A stretch of 64,000 bases of DNA from Gemmatimonadota bacterium (GTDB taxonomy: Bacteria > Latescibacterota > UBA2968 > UBA8231), in NCBI GenBank assembly GCA_018672475.1, contig JABHFS010000146.1, forward strand, positions 89,694-153,693. Reading direction: 5' to 3'. Within the stretch, counting starts at the first letter, position 1. The number at the start of each line of letters is the position of its first letter. Of the stretch, positions 60,355 to 64,000 are shown piece by piece. Both the position numbers and the translations under genes were made by a program. The notes below the pieces were generated by a model. It saw nothing but the letters and a program-made list of their open reading frames with translations. It made no database searches and was not told the origin of the DNA.

Positions 60355-60873
60355 GTGATTTGTCCATCTTGCACCCACGACAATATTCCCGGTGTTGAAA
60401 CCTGCGAAGAATGCGGTCAGAGTCTTAGTGAGGCTTATCAGGATTGGGGCAGCGAGGAGTTTCAAGAGCTACTTACCGAACCGCTCTCGGTGCTCAATCC
60501 TCGCACCCCTGTCTGTGTCACACCTACGGCTTCTCTTGCGGAAGTAATATCATTGCTGCAGGGGAAAAATATCGGCTGCGTTTTAGTAACCGGGGAGAAG
60601 GGGGAACTCGTTGGTATCTTCACTGAACGCGATGTATTGTACCGGGTCGCGGGTTTAATCCGCAATCTTGGGCAAATCACCGTGGAAAGCTTGATGACGC
60701 ATCGTCCGACTGCGTTAAGCTTGTCCGCCGCGATCCAACATGCCTTGCACCTAATGAGCATTCATGGCTTCCGCCACGTGCCATTGCTCGATGAGGGGGA
60801 TAGGCCTGTCGGTTTCGTGTCCTTTAGGGATATTGTTCGTTTTATCGAGAAGAATTTCACTTCGGCAAATTAG
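60355..60873 (+). CDS. Zinc-ribbon plus CBS-domain pair protein downstream of kor
   Basis: A protein of 172 residues. The amino end is a zinc ribbon (CPSCTHDNIPGVETCEECGQ, residues 3-22). Two CBS motifs follow (about 45-105: VCVTPTASLAEVISLLQGKNIGCVLV; about 110-165: MTHRPTALSLSAAIQHALHLMSIHGFRHVPLLDEG). The GTG start is supported by AAAGGAG 8 bases upstream. It closes the kor operon and ends before a terminator. Related in its CBS part to the protein at 56.9 kb, so the operon carries two CBS regulators, one with a metal-binding head. Confidence 0.88.
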   Translation: MICPSCTHDNIPGVETCEECGQSLSEAYQDWGSEEFQELLTEPLSVLNPRTPVCVTPTASLAEVISLLQGKNIGCVLVTGEKGELVGIFTERDVLYRVAGLIRNLGQITVESLMTHRPTALSLSAAIQHALHLMSIHGFRHVPLLDEGDRPVGFVSFRDIVRFIEKNFTSAN

Positions 60874-60897
60874 TCGCAAGGGATGGTAAATGGGACC

Positions 60898-60932
60898 GAG
60901 GGGTGGCCGTAAGAGGCTGGCCCTCTTTTTTT
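60898..60932 (+). terminator. Terminator of the kor operon
   Basis: GAGGG...GGCC / GGC..CCCTC stem followed by seven to eight T, 25 bases after the last CBS gene. Confidence 0.65.
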
Positions 60933-60948
60933 TGAAAGGCGGTTTGCA

Positions 60949-61431
60949 TTGCCATTAAGACAGCCGACTCTATTCTGGATCCTCGCATTTACCTTGTTTA
61001 TCAGCACTGAAGTCGATGCCGAGTTGAATTCGGGCGATCTGAATACCGCCCGAATGGTAACCGAGGCCGATTGGTTGCGGCTGCAATTATCGGTCTTAGG
61101 GCTAAAGCTGAGTTATCCCGCGTACCGTATCGATCTCAAACTAACCGAAGATAATGTGATAGAATTTAGCTTTATTGCCAGCGGTGGCATGGCCAAACAC
61201 CTGACCGAAGAAACCGGTAAGGCCGAGGCGGAGGAGGTTATTACTTATCACGCTAGGGGCTTACGAGATCAAGTAGAGGAACTGATTCGGGATGAATTTC
61301 CAACGATTTGGGCTGATTTTGACGCTCGTAGCGATATCCACGGGCATTTTATTGGCCCTGGTAAAGACTGGGAAGACCCTCCGCGTGAAATCGGCACCTG
61401 GTTGGAGGGGGAATTTTCATGGAAAAAATAA
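60949..61431 (+). CDS. Small exported protein, function unknown
   Basis: A protein of 160 residues with a signal peptide (LFWILAFTLFISTEVDA) and a mature domain of about 135 residues that is alpha/beta in character (ADWLRLQLSVLGLKLSYPAYR; EVITYHARGLRDQVEELIRDEFPTIWADFD). No catalytic motif or membrane segment was recognised. The TTG start follows GAAAGGCGG and begins the signal peptide. It stands between the kor terminator and the convergent hemE operon. Confidence 0.6.
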   Translation: MPLRQPTLFWILAFTLFISTEVDAELNSGDLNTARMVTEADWLRLQLSVLGLKLSYPAYRIDLKLTEDNVIEFSFIASGGMAKHLTEETGKAEAEEVITYHARGLRDQVEELIRDEFPTIWADFDARSDIHGHFIGPGKDWEDPPREIGTWLEGEFSWKK

Positions 61432-61444
61432 GGGCTGGTGTTTT

Positions 61445-61672
61445 TTATTCGGGGTCGTGATGGAGGACCTCACCTTGCGTCGACTCGTCTAAGTCGATGA
61501 TTTTGTCGATGACCGGTTCTTCGGTTGTCACGATCCATCCCTGTACTTTTTGCCCGAAGATAGTGATTTCCTTAGGCTGGGCTTCTATTACTTTTGAGGC
61601 GCTTGTATGGCGTTCTTTGTTGACACAAAAAAACGTGTGCTGCCTCGTCATGCCTTTTTCTTCCCCTTCCAT
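61445..61672 (-). CDS. Small acidic protein downstream of hemE, function unknown
   Basis: A protein of about 75 residues, soluble and acidic, with no recognised motif (reads TRQHTFFCVNKERHTSASK, then EITIFGQKVQGWIVTTEE). It begins 14 bases past the hemE stop on the same strand, with AAGGAGAG about 8 bases before the ATG at 61672, a good ribosome site. That supports a real gene co-transcribed with hemE. An in-frame TTG at 61678 is too close to the ribosome site. Confidence 0.55.
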   Translation of the reverse strand: MEGEEKGMTRQHTFFCVNKERHTSASKVIEAQPKEITIFGQKVQGWIVTTEEPVIDKIIDLDESTQGEVLHHDPE

Positions 61673-61686
61673 CCGCAATCTCTCCT

Positions 61687-62718
61687 TTATTTATCCGCAA
61701 ATTGATGGACTGTATCCACTAACAATTTAACATTTTCATAGGGGGTGTCGGGGTAAACGCCATGCCCAAGATTGAAGATGTGCGGATGGCCTTTGGCTTG
61801 TTGCAGTATACGATGAGCTTCGTTGATGATGCTTTCTTCAGACCCGTAAAGGACGCATGGGTCGAGGTTACCCTGGAAGGGCATTATATCATCGAATTGT
61901 GTTTGCGCTTGTTTTATTTCAATACGCCAATCCAAGCCAAGGACATCGGCGCCGACTTGCTTAAAGTGAGAGAAGTTGTGGTTGGCGGCTAAGGGGAAAT
62001 AGATTATCGGTGTATTTAACGGAGCAATACGGGCGCAGATGCGTTGTAGATAAGGCAAGGCAAATTCGCTGAATTGACTCGGCGAGAGCAGGCCGACGGA
62101 TGTGTCAAAGAGTTGTACCGCTTGTACGCCTGCTGCTATTTGCGCTTGTAGGAAATCGGCGACGAGGTCGCTGAGTTTGTCGAGTAATTGGTGGGCGAGT
62201 GCCGGGTCTTTATGTATCATACCGCGAAACGCCGGGAAGTCCTTTGAACTTCCGCCTTCAACTATCCATGTAGCAAGCGTAAATGGTGCTCCAGCATAAC
62301 CAATGAGCGGGATCGAGGGGGGCAATGCCCTGCGAACCATGCGAACCGTTTCAAGGACAAATCCCAAGTCTTCCTCCGGGACTACGGGGCGCAGAGCGGC
62401 AATATCAGCGGCTGTGCGAGTCGGACTAGAAAAGACCGGGCCTGGAGCGTATGTGTATTCGCAACCAAGCGCGGCTAACGGCGTTACCAGGTCGGTGAAG
62501 AGGATGGCTGCGTCAACACCGAGCATTTCAATCGGCATCAAGGTTATTTCAGTCGCGAGCTCTGGGGTATTGAAGAGTGTGCTGATCGCCCCATGATGTT
62601 GGCGAAGTTTGCGGTAGGGTTGGAGGATGCGGCCGGCTTGGCGCATGATCCATATGGGTGTAGTCGCGGGAACCTGCCCGCGACAGGCTTCAAGGAAGGG
62701 GATCTCTGTAGAAGTCAA
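61687..62718 (-). CDS. hemE: Uroporphyrinogen decarboxylase
   Basis: Decarboxylates uroporphyrinogen III to coproporphyrinogen III in haem synthesis; cytoplasmic dimer, 343 residues. The substrate-binding start PIWIMRQAGRILQPYRKLR, the Asp of LFTDLVTPL, GYAGAPFTLATWIVEGG and the C-terminal FNLGHGVYPDTPYENV are all visible. The two Arg of the MRQAGR motif are present. The length is standard. It runs with a small acidic protein downstream and a partial repeat protein 63 bases upstream on the same strand. No other haem gene is in the window. Confidence 0.97.
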   Translation of the reverse strand: MTSTEIPFLEACRGQVPATTPIWIMRQAGRILQPYRKLRQHHGAISTLFNTPELATEITLMPIEMLGVDAAILFTDLVTPLAALGCEYTYAPGPVFSSPTRTAADIAALRPVVPEEDLGFVLETVRMVRRALPPSIPLIGYAGAPFTLATWIVEGGSSKDFPAFRGMIHKDPALAHQLLDKLSDLVADFLQAQIAAGVQAVQLFDTSVGLLSPSQFSEFALPYLQRICARIAPLNTPIIYFPLAANHNFSHFKQVGADVLGLDWRIEIKQAQTQFDDIMPFQGNLDPCVLYGSEESIINEAHRILQQAKGHPHIFNLGHGVYPDTPYENVKLLVDTVHQFADK

Positions 62719-62781
62719 TTGGGGCCAGTCCTATTGGTAGGGGCGAGTTGATACTATTGCTTTAAAGTAAATATAAAGCTC

Positions 62782-64000
62782 TTACCAATTGGGGCATAGG
62801 CCCAAAGCCTTATTGCGTTGGGTCCGTTTTATATGTCGGATACGCAGGCCTTGTTCGGAGTGGAAGACGCAGATAAAATCTGATTTGCTCAGACCAGAAG
62901 CGGTCCAATCCAATGTTGCTTTTTGCATCGGCGATTCAAGGTGCATACGGCTTGCGATAATATCGTAAACCGCTTCAACTAAAGTGCGTCTTCTCACCAA
63001 GTGGGAGGGAAGACGTGTGGCTGTGGACAGGAAGCGCAAAAACTGTGCTTGATGTAAATAGTTTTTGTTGAGTGTTTCCTGCGGGGCTTCGGCTGGGACG
63101 ATGCTCCAACCGAATTCGGGAACTTCACTGTCAAGAAATGGATGGGTCTTGTACTGCATAAGTTCTTTGATGTCAGCGAAGAGGGCGATGAATGTCCGTG
63201 CTAAATTTTTGACCGTGCAGGGGTAGATCGTGCCTTGGTGGATAAACCGAGTGATACGCGGAATTAGCACGTATTGATCAGCAGCCGGCTGATACGATTT
63301 CAGTCGAACAATGGACCGGCTTTCTAGCTTCTGTTTGTATAGGTGCTTGAGTTGAGTTTTGTCTTGCTTTGGTATGTCGATACCTAAGTCGAGTAGTAAT
63401 TCCTCGAGATCGATTTGGTGAGAGAAGATATTATAGGTGTCAGTTTTTTTATTCGCGGCCCTTTTTTTATGCGAACTAGTGGTTGAATCAGCCGCCGCGA
63501 AAAGTGTATCCGGATTGTTTGTTGTAGCGGGATGTTCGGTAGCCTTGGGCGGTGTGGAAACGGATGGTCCTAAGGTGTTTTCTTTAAAATCGTTATTAGA
63601 TGTTTCGGCCTGGGGCTGGTCTAATGCTATCGCAAATAGTTCGTCTGTATTGCCGGTGCCCTCTTGTAGCGGCTTCGCCGCTTGGAGGTCCTGGTCGTTG
63701 TTTTCTTCTGTTATCTCCGGGGGGTCCTGTTCGGCTAAAAGAGCCGGGGCAAATAGTTCATCCAGATGCTGATCTGGTAGTTGGTCTGAGGGCGAGGATG
63801 TTTTGACTACGGTGTTTTCGCCGTCTTCAATGGGCAGTTCAGGCACGGCTGTGTCAGTGAGCGTGTTGTCGTGCAAGATGTCTGGGGTTTTGTTGGATGG
63901 TGGGTCGTCTGTATTGCCGGTGCCCTCTTGTAGCGGCTTCGCCGCTTGGAGGTCCTGGTCGTTGTTTTCTTCTGTTATCTCCGGGGGGTCCTGTTCGGCT
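62782..64000 (-). CDS. Repeat-containing protein, function unknown (5' partial)
   Basis: The minus-strand frame is open from the window edge, so the amino end is outside; the TTG at 63876 is internal. The amino part is a Gln/Asp/Pro-rich, probably disordered region with repeated short motifs DELFA (LDELFAPALL, TDELFAIAL, DTLFAAAD). It includes an 88-residue in-frame duplication, identical at the DNA level where both copies are visible. From about 63430 down comes a folded domain of ~220 residues (LEELLLDLGIDIPKQD; PRITRFIHQGTIYPC; ARTFIALFADIKELMQY; YDIIASRMHLESPM) that I do not recognise. It lies 63 bases upstream of hemE on the same strand. Confidence 0.7.
   Translation of the reverse strand, partial: AEQDPPEITEENNDQDLQAAKPLQEGTGNTDDPPSNKTPDILHDNTLTDTAVPELPIEDGENTVVKTSSPSDQLPDQHLDELFAPALLAEQDPPEITEENNDQDLQAAKPLQEGTGNTDELFAIALDQPQAETSNNDFKENTLGPSVSTPPKATEHPATTNNPDTLFAAADSTTSSHKKRAANKKTDTYNIFSHQIDLEELLLDLGIDIPKQDKTQLKHLYKQKLESRSIVRLKSYQPAADQYVLIPRITRFIHQGTIYPCTVKNLARTFIALFADIKELMQYKTHPFLDSEVPEFGWSIVPAEAPQETLNKNYLHQAQFLRFLSTATRLPSHLVRRRTLVEAVYDIIASRMHLESPMQKATLDWTASGLSKSDFICVFHSEQGLRIRHIKRTQRNKALGLCPNW
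63641..63736 (-). repeat. First visible copy of a 96-base identical direct repeat
   Basis: Identical over 96 bases to 63905-64000, with a 264-base offset (88 codons), so the duplication keeps the reading frame. It contains the hairpin AGCGGC-TTC-GCCGCT. The duplicated unit may extend past the window. Confidence 0.95.
63905..64000 (-). repeat. Second copy of the 96-base direct repeat at the window edge
   Basis: Same sequence as 63641-63736; cut by the end of the window, so its true length and any further copies are unknown. Confidence 0.95.

Overview
The window is one stretch of a Gram-negative bacterial chromosome of moderate GC content. Omp85-type and porin-type outer-membrane proteins, an Mla-type lipid transport operon and several lipoproteins show that there is an outer membrane. 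The mix of Gfo/Idh/MocA and enolase-superfamily genes, PurT, KamA, a 2-oxoacid:ferredoxin oxidoreductase and a fragment of a protein family I recall from Planctomycetes-like genomes points to an uncultured environmental lineage, perhaps Latescibacterota or a similar FCB/PVC-adjacent phylum. That assignment is inference with low confidence. No rRNA, CRISPR array, phage or replication origin was seen; one tRNA-Asn is present.

Layout. 1-14.4 kb (+): a partial Mn-type superoxide dismutase with a peroxiredoxin; folE; kamA; RNase Y followed by a NuoI-like ferredoxin; dxr; a QueD-like pterin synthase; a lipoprotein overlapping a FadN-like beta-oxidation fusion protein; an AbfD/HpaB-family protein that has lost the Fe-S ligands; and a FliG-like/transmembrane/FecR-like protein. 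14.6-15.7 kb: a sigma-70 factor and tRNA-Asn with its own promoter and terminator. 15.7-20.1 kb: a decayed heavy-metal (Cus/Czc) efflux locus. A CsoR-family remnant, a Cys-rich exported protein and an intact TolC-like channel are followed by a frameshifted adaptor, an IS3-type transposase remnant and the 3' end of the RND pump.

20.2-25.7 kb (-): a typA-deaD-MFS operon with a terminator-like leader hairpin before typA. 25.8-26.8 kb: a graveyard with an IS3 remnant, a broken conserved gene and short repeats. 26.8-36.7 kb: a Gfo/Idh oxidoreductase, purT and MsrAB, an ABC exporter pair with a DUF4097-like lipoprotein whose start is split by a poly-G tract, a zinc-ribbon membrane protein, an Omp85-type protein coupled to a 37-residue membrane peptide, and an enolase-superfamily enzyme. 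36.9-41.9 kb: an Mla-like operon (TPR, MlaE, MlaF, MlaD, unknown, TPR) whose ATPase motifs are degenerate.

42-49.6 kb: a cobalamin riboswitch controls a BtuD-BtuF-BtuC importer. It is followed by a decayed di-haem oxidoreductase gene, a porin, a second BtuF-like protein without signal peptide, a cobalamin adenosyltransferase, a lipoprotein and an HTH/metallo-beta-lactamase fusion. 49.6-56.7 kb: a DUF547 protein (-), two GT-C-type membrane proteins and a strongly diverged UvrA-like ATPase. 56.9-60.9 kb: a 2-oxoacid:ferredoxin oxidoreductase bracketed by two CBS-domain proteins. 60.9-64 kb: a small secreted protein, hemE with a small companion gene, and a partial repeat-containing protein with an identical in-frame duplication that runs off the window.

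The most unusual items are the FliG-TM-FecR protein, the UvrA-like paralogue with a broken first nucleotide site, the AbfD homologue without cluster ligands, and the CBS-bracketed Kor operon.
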